A stretch of 64,000 bases of DNA from Pseudomonas sp. MWU13-2105 (GCF_023242315.1 NZ_JALLIY010000001.1:515401-579400), one strand, 5' to 3'. Counted from the stretch's first letter, positions 35,481 to 45,441 are shown. A program made the numbers and translations. The notes: generated by a model from the letters alone, not told the origin.

Positions 35481-36789
35481 TCAGCTGGTTGGCAAACTGC
35501 CCGACCGCATTGACCACCTTCTGCGCGCCGTCCTGGATCTCGACGATCACCGTGCCCGCCTCCGCCGCCAGCGCAAGACCCTCCTCGGCCTGGGTCTTGC
35601 CGCTGTTCATCAGCGACACCGCATCGCGCGCCATATCCTGGTTCTGCCGCACCACGCCGACGATCTCGTCCGTGGCCTGGCTGGTGCGCGAGGCCAACTG
35701 CCGCACTTCGTCCGCCACCACGGCAAATCCACGGCCCTGCTCACCCGCGCGCGCCGCCTCGATGGCCGCGTTGAGCGCCAGCAGGTTGGTCTGCTCGGCA
35801 ATCCCGCTGATGGTCTTGACGATGCTACCGATCACCTGGGACTGCGCATTCAAGGCCTCGATGCCGTCGCTGGCGGTTTGCATATGCGCCGCCAGGTCGC
35901 GCATCACGTCCACGGCCTGGGTCACCACGGTGGTCCCGCGCTGGGCGGTGCTGTCGGTCTGCAAGGACGTGCTGTAGGCAATGTTCGCCGCTTCGGCCAC
36001 CGCCTTCTCCTGGTTCACCTGGTCAGTGATCACGGTAGCGAACTTGACCACTTTGTAGAGCTTTTCATTGGCATCAAGCACCGGGTTATAGGATGCCTCC
36101 AGCCAGACCTCGCGACCACGGCTGTCGACCCGTTTGAAGCGCCCGGCGACGAACTCGCCGGCATTCAAGCGCTTCCAGAAGTCCTGGTATTCGGGGCTGT
36201 TGTATTCCGCCGGTTCACAGAACAGGCGGTGATGCTTGCCCTGGATCTGCGCCAGGTTGTAGCCCATGGCGTTGAGGAAACGGTCGTTGGCGGTGAGCAC
36301 TTCACCGGCCAGGTTGAATTCGATCACGGCGGTGGAACGCAACAGCGCGCCGATCAGGTTTTCGTGCTCGCGGGACGACTCGATGGTCCGGGTCAGATCG
36401 TTGGAGTAAATCGAAAAATGGCGGATACGCCCCTGGGAGTCACGAATTGGCTGTAGGATCGAACGCAGCCAGGCTTCCTGCCCGTTGCCGCGCAACAAGC
36501 GCACCGCGCCGCTGAAATGCTCGCCCCGGGTCAGGGCATTCTTGAAGCGCTGGTGAAAATCCGAACGTTTGAGGTACTCCGGCACCAACTCATCCAGGCT
36601 ACGGCCCACCAGCGAACCGCTCGGGTAGAGCATTTCCTGGGTGAAGTTCTGGTTGACCGATTCGATGCGACCGTCGGGGTCCAGGGTCAGCACGAGCATT
36701 TCCTGCTCCAGGCTGTCCTTGACTTGCTGGAGGCTGGAGAGTTCTTCGCGAAGAGCCGAGAGCTCCTGCTTCAAGCTTTTGTTAAACAT
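35473..36789 (-). CDS. Soluble PAS-PAS chemoreceptor (BdlA-like)
   Basis: This 438-residue protein lacks any membrane helix. Two PAS domains fill residues about 30-150 ([20 protein letters not shown]) and 150-265 ([20 protein letters not shown]). They are followed by a methyl-accepting signalling domain with the tip [20 protein letters not shown] near residue 335. This matches the layout of the P. aeruginosa biofilm-dispersion regulator BdlA, but a specific role is not shown. Start 36789 ATG is preferred to a GTG at 36798. It overlaps the RidA-like gene tail-to-tail. Confidence 0.88.
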   Translation of the reverse strand: MFNKSLKQELSALREELSSLQQVKDSLEQEMLVLTLDPDGRIESVNQNFTQEMLYPSGSLVGRSLDELVPEYLKRSDFHQRFKNALTRGEHFSGAVRLLRGNGQEAWLRSILQPIRDSQGRIRHFSIYSNDLTRTIESSREHENLIGALLRSTAVIEFNLAGEVLTANDRFLNAMGYNLAQIQGKHHRLFCEPAEYNSPEYQDFWKRLNAGEFVAGRFKRVDSRGREVWLEASYNPVLDANEKLYKVVKFATVITDQVNQEKAVAEAANIAYSTSLQTDSTAQRGTTVVTQAVDVMRDLAAHMQTASDGIEALNAQSQVIGSIVKTISGIAEQTNLLALNAAIEAARAGEQGRGFAVVADEVRQLASRTSQATDEIVGVVRQNQDMARDAVSLMNSGKTQAEEGLALAAEAGTVIVEIQDGAQKVVNAVGQFANQLTN

Positions 36790-36978
36790 GGGTGGCACCG
36801 ATGGGCAAATGAAAGCGCGGGTAATCAGTCATTGGCATCGGCTTGGGCGGTTTTTTCTAAAGGCGGATCCCGGGTTATTTCCAGCGAGCAGCCAGCGGAC
36901 AATTCGACTGAATTTTTCTCGCGCCTGGGGATCACTTTAGAACGACAAGGAAGCATCCCAGGGAGGATTCTCAAGTTT

Positions 36979-37203
36979 ATGAGCACGGCAAAGCTTTTCG
37001 TTATCGACTACACCCTGCATGGCATTCCCAGGTCCTTCATTATCCGCTCGGAACACATGGACAATGCCGAGGCCTGGCACTGGGCCAGTTGCGATGCCGG
37101 CGTGGGCCGCATCGGCAAGTTCGGTCGCGAACGGGTGAAGAAAACCAGCAAGCCCATGGCCGAGAAATTCGGTATCGATGCAGTGAGCTGGCGCCAGGCC
37201 TGA
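36979..37203 (+). CDS. DUF6555-like small conserved protein
   Basis: This 74-residue protein (AKLFVIDYTLHGIPRSFIIR, AEAWHWASCDAGVGRIGKFG) resembles a small Pseudomonas-specific family (DUF6555 by memory). GGGAGG lies before the ATG at 36979. It has no signal peptide and a mixed basic/aromatic composition; function unknown. Confidence 0.7.
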   Translation: MSTAKLFVIDYTLHGIPRSFIIRSEHMDNAEAWHWASCDAGVGRIGKFGRERVKKTSKPMAEKFGIDAVSWRQA

Positions 37204-37251
37204 GGCGCTCCCACCACGCGGCCAGGCAGCGCACTGCCCCTGACCGTGCGC

Positions 37252-38454
37252 TTATTCCGGCTTGAGCAATGCCTCGTAATCCGGGCTGATCTCCGCCAGG
37301 ATCATCAAGGCCGCCGCCCCCAGCGCCACCGCATCGGGTCCGGCGGTGCCGAGTTGCAGACGTGGATATTCCCGGTCACCACGACTGCTGATGGAGCGGC
37401 TCAACGGCTCCAGGCTGTCCACCAGCCGGCCGAGGATCGCCGCCGGCAAAAAACCGCTGATCAGGATGGTCTGCGGATCGAGCAGCGACTCGAGGATGTT
37501 GATCGCCTGGCGCAGGGCCGGCACCGCCTCGTCGAGCCAGGCCTGGACACCGGCGGTAAAACGCGGCTCGCGCATGTCCCAGGCACTGATGTCCTGGTCG
37601 GCACGCTGGCCCAGATGTTCGAGCAGCGCGGCGATGGAGATGTAGCGCTCCAGGCAACCGTGGTTACCGCAATGACAGGCCTTGCCGCCAGGGACCACAG
37701 TCATGTGGCCGATTTCCCCGGCGTTGTGCCAGTGCCCGGAATACAGGCGATTACCCAGGTACAAACCGGCCCCCAGGCCGCTGCCGATAAACAGGTGGAC
37801 GAAGTGCTGCAGGTCGCTGGCAATACCGTGCAGGCGCTCGCCCATGGTCGCCGCCGTGGCATCGTTTTCCAGAAGCACCGGCAGCCCGACGGCCTGTTGC
37901 AGGCGCAGGGCAATATCGGCTTCGTCCCAGCCGGACATCGCCGTCGGCCCCACCGCGGTCATGCCCTCGACACTGAACGGTCCCGGCAAGGCCACGCCGA
38001 CGCCGAGGAAGCGGCCGCGGGGCAACTGCCGGCGAAACGCCGTTACCGTCTCGAGAATCAGCGGCAAGGCCTGATCGAAGCTGGGGTAGTTCACCGCCAG
38101 GGTGACCTGGGCGCGGGTATTGCCCAGCAGGTCGAGCATCACGCCGATGATCGAGTGCTGCGCCACATGAAAACCGAGGGCGTAACCCCCGTCGGGGTTG
38201 ATCGACAACGGTACGGGTGGCTGGCCACGACCGATCTTCTCGGCCGCATGCACCAGGAGCATCCCCTCCTGCTCCAGTTCGGCAACGATGTTCGACACCG
38301 TCTGCGCGGTCAGCGAGGTCAGCCGCGTCAGGTCGGCGCGAGTCAGGCGTCCGCCCAGGCGAATGGCTTCGAGGATCACCCGGCGGTTGTGCAGGCGGGC
38401 GTGTTCAGCGTTGGTGCCGGTGGTCACCGTGCGGGTGTTCTGGAGACTTTTCAT
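37252..38454 (-). CDS. ROK-family transcriptional repressor (NagC/XylR type)
   Basis: This 400-residue protein has an N-terminal winged helix (RRVILEAIRLGGRLTRADLTRLTSLTAQTVSNIVAELEQEG) and a ROK sugar-binding core with the zinc motif CHCGNHGCLE and the P-loop-like VALPGPFS. It is transcribed divergently from the APC permease operon, so it very likely represses that operon, with a sugar or sugar phosphate as inducer. The region 38477-38501 contains an inverted repeat suitable for its binding. Confidence 0.9.
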   Translation of the reverse strand: MKSLQNTRTVTTGTNAEHARLHNRRVILEAIRLGGRLTRADLTRLTSLTAQTVSNIVAELEQEGMLLVHAAEKIGRGQPPVPLSINPDGGYALGFHVAQHSIIGVMLDLLGNTRAQVTLAVNYPSFDQALPLILETVTAFRRQLPRGRFLGVGVALPGPFSVEGMTAVGPTAMSGWDEADIALRLQQAVGLPVLLENDATAATMGERLHGIASDLQHFVHLFIGSGLGAGLYLGNRLYSGHWHNAGEIGHMTVVPGGKACHCGNHGCLERYISIAALLEHLGQRADQDISAWDMREPRFTAGVQAWLDEAVPALRQAINILESLLDPQTILISGFLPAAILGRLVDSLEPLSRSISSRGDREYPRLQLGTAGPDAVALGAAALMILAEISPDYEALLKPE

Positions 38455-38476
38455 GGGCGGATGATCGGCGCTGCCA

Positions 38477-38501
38477 ATTAATTAAATCAAGTTGAATTAA
38501 T
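38477..38501. promoter_or_regulatory. ROK operator candidate
   Basis: ATTAATT (38477-38483) and AATTAAT (38495-38501) are perfect inverted arms with an 11-base spacer, AT-rich against a GC-rich background. The site lies 23 bases upstream of the ROK gene start and about 160 bases upstream of the permease start. Confidence 0.6.
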
Positions 38502-38660
38502 ACTCGTGACGTGCTTTTCTATTGCCCAGGTCGCCGCGGTCCCAGGCGTCCAGAACCCATAACAATAACGATACCGAGTCGATGCAAGGCGTCGCCGGCA
38601 CGCAGCACCTTCGCTACCTGCCCGTCACTTTCTGTCACTCGCGCAAGAGGACGTCACACC

Positions 38661-40097
38661 ATGAGCAGCTCCAATCCCCCCGGGCAACGTTCGTCCGGCA
38701 GCAAACGCAAGATCGGCCTGTTTCCCGCCACGGCGATCAACATGAGCCAGATGTGCGGCGTCGGCCCGTTCATCACCATTCCCACCATGATCGTCATCAT
38801 GGGCGGCCCACAGGCTTACCTGGGTTGGATCCTCGGCGCGCTGCTGGCCCTGTGCGACGGCCTGGTCTGGGCCGAGCTCGGCGCCTCGTTGCCGGGTGCC
38901 GGCGGCACCTACGTGTACCTGCGCGAGGCCTTCGGCAAACGCACCGGCAAGCTGCTGCCGTTCCTGTTCGTGTGGACCGCGATGCTGTTCATCCCGCTGA
39001 TCATGTCCACCGGGATCATCGGTTTCGTGCAGTACCTGACCTGGTTCTGGCCGGACATGAGCCAGACCACCGGCAATCTCATCGGCCTGGTGCTGATCTG
39101 GCTGATCATCGTGCTGCTCTGGCGCAAGATCGAATCCATCGCGCGCCTGAGCATCGTGCTCTGGCTGATCATGCTGGTGAGCATCGCGGCACTGATCGCC
39201 GCGGCCTTTTCGCACTTCCATCCGGAGTTGGCCTTCAGCTTTCCCGAAGGCGCGTTCAACCTCGGCGACAGCAGTTTCTGGCTCGGCATGGCCGGTGGCC
39301 TGACCATCGGTATCTACGACTACCTGGGCTACAACACCTCGGCCTACCTGGCCGGGGAAGTCGAACAACCGGGCCGGGTGATTCCCAAGTCGATCGTCTG
39401 GTCGGTGCTCGGCATGCTGGTGATCTATCTGCTGATGCAGGTCGGCGTGCTCGGCGTGGTGGACTGGCACCGCATGCTCGATCAGAAGTCGGCGGCCTAC
39501 AACTCGGTGGCCTCGGTGCTGCTCAGTGAAACCTGGGGCGACAGCGCCGCGGCGGTGGTCACCGTGCTGATCCTGATCACCGCCGTGGCCTCGGTGTTCG
39601 CCGGCCTGCTCGGTGGATCGCGGGTGCCGTTCGAGGCGGCGAAGGACAAGGTGTTCTTCAACGCCTTCAGCGTCACCCACCCCAAGCACGATTTCCCGGT
39701 CTACGGCATCCTGAGCATGGGCGTGCTGACCTCCGGCGGCTTCATGATCGGGCGCCTGACCGACCTCACCACCCTGATCCAGTTGCTGACCACGGTGATG
39801 ATCCTGGTGCAGTCGGTGGCGCAGATCATTTCGCTGTTCGTGCTGCGCAAGACCAAGCCGCACCTGAGCCGTCCCTACACCATGTGGCTGTACCCGGTGC
39901 CGGCGGTGATCGCCCTGCTCGGCTGGGTCTACATTTACCTGGCGTCCAACCACAACGCCCCTGGCGCCTACCCGATCCAGTGGTCGCTGGTGTGGGTCGC
40001 GGCCGGTTGCGTGGCCTATCTGTTCTGGGCGCGGGTGCAACAACTCTGGCCCTTCAACAAGACAAGCGATACCCATGACGTACGAACCGCGGAATAA
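38661..40097 (+). CDS. APC-superfamily permease
   Basis: This 478-residue, 12-helix permease has the family N-terminus (IGLFPATAINMSQMCGVGPF, LGWILGALLALCDGLVWAEL) and GLTIGIYDYLGYNTSAYLAG. APC permeases usually carry amino acids or amines. Here the downstream kinase and SIS deaminase suggest an amino sugar, a sugar-amino acid conjugate (as FrlA does), or a related amine. Start 38661 has AGAGGA upstream. Confidence 0.88.
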   Translation: MSSSNPPGQRSSGSKRKIGLFPATAINMSQMCGVGPFITIPTMIVIMGGPQAYLGWILGALLALCDGLVWAELGASLPGAGGTYVYLREAFGKRTGKLLPFLFVWTAMLFIPLIMSTGIIGFVQYLTWFWPDMSQTTGNLIGLVLIWLIIVLLWRKIESIARLSIVLWLIMLVSIAALIAAAFSHFHPELAFSFPEGAFNLGDSSFWLGMAGGLTIGIYDYLGYNTSAYLAGEVEQPGRVIPKSIVWSVLGMLVIYLLMQVGVLGVVDWHRMLDQKSAAYNSVASVLLSETWGDSAAAVVTVLILITAVASVFAGLLGGSRVPFEAAKDKVFFNAFSVTHPKHDFPVYGILSMGVLTSGGFMIGRLTDLTTLIQLLTTVMILVQSVAQIISLFVLRKTKPHLSRPYTMWLYPVPAVIALLGWVYIYLASNHNAPGAYPIQWSLVWVAAGCVAYLFWARVQQLWPFNKTSDTHDVRTAE

Positions 40098-41079
40098 CCC
40101 GGGCGCCACCGCGCCCAACCAAGGCGTGCTGCTGGCGATCGACGTCGGCGGCACCAAGACCCAGGTCGCCTGCTACGACCCGCTCAGCCAGCACTTGAGC
40201 ACCCGCAAGCTGACCACCCATGCCGACGGCGTCCGTGGCGTGCCGGCCCTCGAGCGCATCCTCGCGGCGGCACGTGCCTGCATCGCCGACTTCGGCGCCT
40301 CGCGGGTGGCCAGCGTGGCCGCGGTGTTCCCCGGGGTGGTGCGCGGGCGCCGCTTGCTGATGGCGCCGAACACCCCGGGTTTCGAAGACCTCGACCTGCC
40401 GGCGCTGTTGGGCGAAGGCCTGGACACCCAGGCCGTGCTGCTCGACAACGACGTCAAGGCCGGCGCCCTGGCCGAGGCCCGCTGGGGTGCGCTGGCGGGG
40501 ATCGACAACGCCATCTACCTCAACCTGGGCACCGGCCTGGCGGCGGCGGCCATCGCCAATGGTCGCTTGATACGCGGACAGAACGGCGCGGCCATGGAAA
40601 TCGGCTACATGCTGGAGCCCTTTCTCGATCCGATGTACCCCGGGCTGTGGCGCACCCACGCGCAAGGCGCCGCGCCACTGGAAGAGTTTTTCTCGGGCGC
40701 CGCGCTGACCCGCCTGGCCACGGAAATGCTCGGCCATGGCCAGCGGGCCCTGGATCTGTTTGCCAGCGATGACCTGACGGTTCGCCAGGCACTGGAACGG
40801 CGCATCGCCGGCATGGCGGTGCAGGTCAGCAACCTCGCCGTGGCCCTCGACGTCGAGCGCATTGCCATCGGTGGCGGGCTGTTTCACCAGGCCTCGACCC
40901 TGGCGCCGGCGCTGAAACAACTGATCGGCCAGGTGGTGCCTTTTCCCCCGGAGATTGTCGCCGCCCACTTTACCCATGACGCGCCACTGTGGGGCGCCTT
41001 GAGCATGGCCATGGACGCCGCCGGCCTGAGCTTCATTCCCGGCGATCTTCTTTGCGTACCCGACAGCCCACGCGGCTGA
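40075..41079 (+). CDS. ROK-family sugar kinase, lacking the zinc motif
   Basis: This 334-residue kinase has the ATP-binding LLAIDVGGTKT (residues about 19-29) and a catalytic-type DNDVKAGALAEARWG. However, the region expected to hold the ROK zinc motif (His plus CxCGxxGCxE) reads AAMEIGYMLEPFLDPMYPGL, with no Cys and Tyr in place of His. It therefore belongs to a non-canonical ROK branch. The ORF overlaps the permease stop by 23 bases. The substrate is inferred to be an amino sugar or sugar conjugate. Confidence 0.85.
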   Translation: MTYEPRNNPGATAPNQGVLLAIDVGGTKTQVACYDPLSQHLSTRKLTTHADGVRGVPALERILAAARACIADFGASRVASVAAVFPGVVRGRRLLMAPNTPGFEDLDLPALLGEGLDTQAVLLDNDVKAGALAEARWGALAGIDNAIYLNLGTGLAAAAIANGRLIRGQNGAAMEIGYMLEPFLDPMYPGLWRTHAQGAAPLEEFFSGAALTRLATEMLGHGQRALDLFASDDLTVRQALERRIAGMAVQVSNLAVALDVERIAIGGGLFHQASTLAPALKQLIGQVVPFPPEIVAAHFTHDAPLWGALSMAMDAAGLSFIPGDLLCVPDSPRG

Positions 41080-41101
41080 CGGACATCCAGGTATTTACGT
41101 T

Positions 41102-42130
41102 ATGTCACTGATGCTCCAGGAAACCTTGTCGATACCCGCGGTCGTGCAGCGCATGCTCGACGATGACCACGCCATCGCCGCCCTCGGCGAACAGTTGGCC
41201 AGCGCGCTGCCAGAGTTGATCATCAGCGTCGCCCGCGGCAGCTCCGATCACGCGGCCGCCTACTTCGGCTACGCGATGATGAGCCAGGTCGGAATTCCCT
41301 GGCTGTCGATTCCGCTGTCGCTGGTGAGCCTGCAACAGCCGCCGCTGCGCCTGAAGCAGTGCTGGGTCGCCGCGCTGTCGCAATCGGGCAAGAGCCCGGA
41401 CCTGATCGCCAGCGTGAACTACCTGAAACAACTGGGCGCCCGCGTGGCGGCGTTCGTCAATACCGCCGGGTCGCCGTTGGCCGCCGCCAGTGATGCCGAA
41501 GTGCTGTTGCCGGCCGGGCTGGAACAGAGCGTGGCCGCGACCAAAAGCTATGTCGCCATGCTGATGGCCGGGGTGCAGACCGTGGCGGCGCTGAGCGCCA
41601 GGCTGGGGCAGGACCATGGCCTTGGTGTCGCCCTGCAAGGCTTGCCCGCCGCCCTGGCGCGGGCGGTGGACGAGGACTGGTCGCTGGCCCTCGAGGTCTT
41701 GCGCCCGGTCGAGAAAATGGTGGTGATCGGACGCGGCCCGGCGCTGCCCATCGCCCAGGAGGCGGCACTGAAACTCAAGGAAACCTCGGGGATCCAGGCC
41801 GAAGCCTTTTCCAGCGCCGAGGTTCGCCACGGGCCAATGGAGATCATCGAGGCCGGTTATCCGGTCCTGCTCTTCGCCCCGTCCGGGCCCGAGCAGGCCG
41901 GCACCCTGGCGTTCGCCGAGGATATGCGCCAGCGTGGCGCCCAGGTCTTGCTGGTCGCGCCACGGGGCACGCCCGGCGCGAACCTGAGCAGCGTGCCGAC
42001 GGCCCACCCATTGCTGGAGCCGTTCAGCATGATCCAGGGCTTTTACCTGATGGCGGCCAAACTGGCCGAACTGCGTGGTCGCAATCCCGACCAGCCACGG
42101 TTCCTCAAGAAGGTGACCGAGACGCACTGA
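41102..42130 (+). CDS. SIS-domain deaminase/isomerase (NagB-II-like)
   Basis: This 342-residue double-SIS protein (LIISVARGSSDHAAAYFGYA, AALSQSGKSPDLIASVNYLK, EQSVAATKSYVAMLMAGVQT, KLKETSGIQAEAFSSAEVRH) is closest in pattern to NagB-II glucosamine-6-phosphate deaminases. FrlB-type deglycases share this architecture and cannot be excluded. It is the last gene of the permease-kinase-SIS unit, 22 bases after the kinase stop. Confidence 0.88.
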   Translation: MSLMLQETLSIPAVVQRMLDDDHAIAALGEQLASALPELIISVARGSSDHAAAYFGYAMMSQVGIPWLSIPLSLVSLQQPPLRLKQCWVAALSQSGKSPDLIASVNYLKQLGARVAAFVNTAGSPLAAASDAEVLLPAGLEQSVAATKSYVAMLMAGVQTVAALSARLGQDHGLGVALQGLPAALARAVDEDWSLALEVLRPVEKMVVIGRGPALPIAQEAALKLKETSGIQAEAFSSAEVRHGPMEIIEAGYPVLLFAPSGPEQAGTLAFAEDMRQRGAQVLLVAPRGTPGANLSSVPTAHPLLEPFSMIQGFYLMAAKLAELRGRNPDQPRFLKKVTETH

Positions 42131-42160
42131 CTGCGCAAAGCCGCCAAGGACGGGTGCGAC

Positions 42161-43474
42161 TCAGCAGCCGCGAACACTCGAAGTCTCGGCCGTCGCGGCT
42201 GCACGCGGACCGAAGTACAACGCGATCAGCACCCCGACGCCGCCCATCAGCGCGCAATAACCGACGCAGACCCACGGACTCCAGGGCATAAGGCCGATCA
42301 GCAACAGCGGTGTGGTGCTGGCCCAGAGTGCATAGGCGATATTGTAGGTAAAGGAAATACCGGAGACGCGGATGCGCGCCGGGAACAACCCCACCATCAC
42401 CGAAGGCACCGCCCCCACCACGCCACAGGCCAAGCCCGCCAGGGCATAGGCCAGGCCAACCCAGTCCGCGCCATGGATCAGGCAGCTGTAGAGCAGCGCG
42501 ATGCCAAGCGGCAGCATGGCGCTGTAGAACAACACCGCGCGCCAGGCACCGATCCGGTCGACCAACAGGCCCGCCAGCACGCAGCCAATGTTCAGGAAGA
42601 CGATCCCCAGGCTGCTCAAGGCGAAGGTATGACTGGCACTCATGCCGAAGACTTTCTGCATCACGGTCGGGGTGACCACCACCAGCACCACCACCGCCGA
42701 GGTCAGCACACAGGTCAGCAACATCGCCGGCAGGATCGCCCGCCGGTGAGTGCGCAGGACCGCCTGCAGCGGCACCTCCTCGCCGGCTTCACGCCGTGCC
42801 TGCAGGGCCATGAACACCGGGGTTTCACTGAGCCAGCGGCGCAACCAGACCCCGATCACGCCGAACACCCCGCCCAGCAGGAACGGAAAACGCCAGGCGA
42901 AATCGAGGATTTCACCAGGGCTGTAGATCCGCGCCAGGGCGGTCGCGATCAAGGCACCCAGCAGATAGCCGAAGGTCAGCCCGGCCTGCAACACCCCCAG
43001 GGCATAACCGCGGTGCCCGGGCGGCGCGTGCTCGGCGACAAAGACCCAGGCGCTCGGTACCTCGCCGCCCACGGCCGCGCCTTGCAACACCCGCAGCAGC
43101 AACAGCAGCAATGGCGCCCAGTAACCGATCTGGGCATAGGTCGGCATGATCCCGATCAGCAGGCACGGCAGGGCCATCATCAGGATGCTCAGGCTGAAGA
43201 CCCGCTTGCGCCCCAGGCGGTCGGCGAAGTGCGCCATCAGGATGCCGCCCAGCGGGCGCGCCAGATAACCGGTGACGAAAATCCCGAAGCTTTGCAGCAA
43301 GCGCAACCATTCGGGCATTTGCGGGGGAAAGAACAACTCGCTGAGGGTCAGGGCGAAGAACATGAAAATGATGAAGTCGTAGATTTCCAGCGCACCGCCC
43401 AACGCCGCCAGGCCCAGGGTCTTGTAGTCGGACCGGGCAAAACGACGGGCGTATGGAATCTGATCGGCAGTCAT
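42161..43474 (-). CDS. MFS transporter, metabolite:H+ symporter (MHS) type
   Basis: This 437-residue, 12-helix protein has LAALGGALEIYDFIIFMFFA and GYLARPLGGILMAHFADRLG, typical of the MHS family (shikimate, citrate, proline/betaine and alpha-ketoglutarate transporters). It is convergent with the SIS gene, 30 bases away. The substrate is not readable. The longer body near the C-terminus ends with a Cys. Confidence 0.88.
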   Translation of the reverse strand: MTADQIPYARRFARSDYKTLGLAALGGALEIYDFIIFMFFALTLSELFFPPQMPEWLRLLQSFGIFVTGYLARPLGGILMAHFADRLGRKRVFSLSILMMALPCLLIGIMPTYAQIGYWAPLLLLLLRVLQGAAVGGEVPSAWVFVAEHAPPGHRGYALGVLQAGLTFGYLLGALIATALARIYSPGEILDFAWRFPFLLGGVFGVIGVWLRRWLSETPVFMALQARREAGEEVPLQAVLRTHRRAILPAMLLTCVLTSAVVVLVVVTPTVMQKVFGMSASHTFALSSLGIVFLNIGCVLAGLLVDRIGAWRAVLFYSAMLPLGIALLYSCLIHGADWVGLAYALAGLACGVVGAVPSVMVGLFPARIRVSGISFTYNIAYALWASTTPLLLIGLMPWSPWVCVGYCALMGGVGVLIALYFGPRAAATAETSSVRGC

Positions 43475-43732
43475 GAAAATACCCTGGCAACGTATTCGGC
43501 TACAGCATCGGCCGGTTCGTCAGCCGTTGCAAAAAATCGGAGGATACCTGAGTTTGCCAAAGGCATTGGGCCGACCTCGCCAATGGCCGCCGGAGAAGCA
43601 ATATCACTCTGCTATTAACGAGAATCGGAAAATGCCCCGGGATTGATTTATCGTGGGCACCTGCCCGCACGTTGCGCCCCCATCGCCGCGCCTGCGGCGC
43701 CCCAATAAAATCAAGAACAAGAGGACCTTCCA

Positions 43733-45151
43733 ATGGCCGCTGACATCGAAACCAGCCGCTACGCCCGCTTTGCCCTGCGCTGCTCGAACTGGGCCGAGCG
43801 CTGGTTTCCCGACTCCTGGGTGTTTGCCGCACTGGCGGTGATAGTCGTGGCCCTGGCCACCCTGGCCATCGGCGCCAAGCCGAGTGAAGCGGCGATGGCC
43901 TTCGGCGACGGTTTCTGGAGCCTGATCCCCTTCACCATGCAGATGGCCTTCGTGGTGATCGGTGGTTATGTGGTCGCCAGTTCACCCCCGGCGGTGAAGC
44001 TGATCGACCGTCTGGCCCGGATCCCGAAGAACGGCCGCTCGGCGGTGGCCTGGGTCGCGCTGATTTCCATGGTCGCCTCGCTACTGAACTGGGGCCTGTC
44101 CCTGGTCTTCGGCGGCTTGCTGGTCCGCGCCCTGGCGCGCCGCACGGACCTGCGCATGGACTACCGCGCCGCCGGTGCCGCGGCCTACCTGGGCCTGGGC
44201 GCCGTCTGGGCCCTCGGGCTGTCCTCGTCCGCCGCGCAGTTGCAGGCCAACCCGGCCAGCCTGCCGCCGTCGATCCTGTCGATCACCGGGGTGATCCCGT
44301 TCACCCAGACCATCTTCCTCTGGCAGTCCGGCGTGCTCCTGCTGGCGCTGATCGTGGTCTCGCTGGTGATCGCCTACGCCACCGCACCGGGTCCCGACTC
44401 GGCCCGGGATGCCAAGGCCTGCGGCGTCGATCCGAGCTTCAACCTGCCGCCCCTGAGCACCCGCACACGCCCCGGCGAATGGCTGGAATACAGCCCGCTG
44501 CTGACCATCCTGCTGGCCCTGCTGGCCGCCGGCTGGCTGTTCCATGAGTTCTCGAGCAAACCGGCGATCAGCGCCATTTCCGGCCTGAACACCTACAACT
44601 TCCTGTTCCTGATGGTCGGCGCGCTGCTGCACTGGCGCCCGCGCAGCTTCCTCGACGCCGTGGCCCGGGCGGTGCCAACCACCACCGGCGTACTGATCCA
44701 GTTCCCGTTGTACGGTTCCATCGCGGCGCTGATGACCACCGTCAAGGGCGGCGACGCGCTGACCCTGGCCCATCACATCTCGACCTTCTTTACCCAGATC
44801 GCCTCCCACGACACCTACGCGTTGCTGATGGGGGTGTACTCGGCGGTGCTCGGTTTCTTCATTCCTTCCGGTGGCGGCAAATGGATCATCGAGGCGCCCT
44901 ATGTGATGCAGGTGGCCAATGACCTGAAATACCACCTGGGCTGGGCAGTGCAGATCTACAACGCCGCCGAGGCGCTGCCGAACCTGATCAACCCTTTCTA
45001 CATGTTGCCGCTGCTGGGCGTGCTGGGGTTGAAGGCGCGGGACCTGATCGGTTTCTCCTTCGTACAGTTGCTGGTGCATGCGCCATTGGTACTGTTCCTG
45101 CTCTGGGCACTGGGGACCACCCTGGCGTACAACGGGCCGGTAATGCCGTAG
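43733..45151 (+). CDS. Short-chain fatty acid transporter (AtoE type)
   Basis: This 472-residue polytopic protein matches the TIGR00366/AtoE family: RFALRCSNWAERWFPDSWVF, FTMQMAFVVIGGYVVASSPP, VLGFFIPSGGGKWIIEAPYV. It would take up acetoacetate or short-chain fatty acids. CAAGAGGACC precedes the start. No CoA-transferase or thiolase gene is nearby in this window. Confidence 0.88.
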   Translation: MAADIETSRYARFALRCSNWAERWFPDSWVFAALAVIVVALATLAIGAKPSEAAMAFGDGFWSLIPFTMQMAFVVIGGYVVASSPPAVKLIDRLARIPKNGRSAVAWVALISMVASLLNWGLSLVFGGLLVRALARRTDLRMDYRAAGAAAYLGLGAVWALGLSSSAAQLQANPASLPPSILSITGVIPFTQTIFLWQSGVLLLALIVVSLVIAYATAPGPDSARDAKACGVDPSFNLPPLSTRTRPGEWLEYSPLLTILLALLAAGWLFHEFSSKPAISAISGLNTYNFLFLMVGALLHWRPRSFLDAVARAVPTTTGVLIQFPLYGSIAALMTTVKGGDALTLAHHISTFFTQIASHDTYALLMGVYSAVLGFFIPSGGGKWIIEAPYVMQVANDLKYHLGWAVQIYNAAEALPNLINPFYMLPLLGVLGLKARDLIGFSFVQLLVHAPLVLFLLWALGTTLAYNGPVMP

Positions 45152-45356
45152 CCTGCCCGTGCGTTCGGGTTGAACACCCAAGCGGATTCAAGGGCGCTGG
45201 TTGCCAGCGCTCTTGCTACACACCGCGACCTGAAAACCAGCCAGGGACGCGCAAGCTTAAAAACGACGACGCTAATGGTCACAATGCTGAATTAATGCTG
45301 AACAAGCCTGCAAGAACGCAAATTCCCCGAGTTAACGATTACCTCATGTATTAGTC

Positions 45357-45366
45357 TGTCCGGACA
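45357..45366. promoter_or_regulatory. Palindrome upstream of the LuxR gene
   Basis: TGTCCGGACA is a perfect 10-bp palindrome 76 bases before the LuxR start, with an extra A/T match outside. It could be an operator; it is not a canonical 20-bp lux box. Confidence 0.4.
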
Positions 45367-45441
45367 AACCGGCACGATCGTACCACTGCTTTTTTCCGAG
45401 CGTGCCCTGCCCCACCCGTCGTGTGTCAAGGTGGACAAATC

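Noticed and set aside
44081..45181. Long open frames antisense to the AtoE, mksB, pqiB and similar genes
   Set aside because: They are shadows of high-GC coding sequence, with Arg/Gln/His/Gly-rich low-complexity translations and no recognisable domains.
45152..45441. A luxI-type synthase or a canonical lux box near the LuxR gene
   Set aside because: No synthase ORF exists nearby and the 10-bp palindrome lacks the 20-bp lux box spacing.
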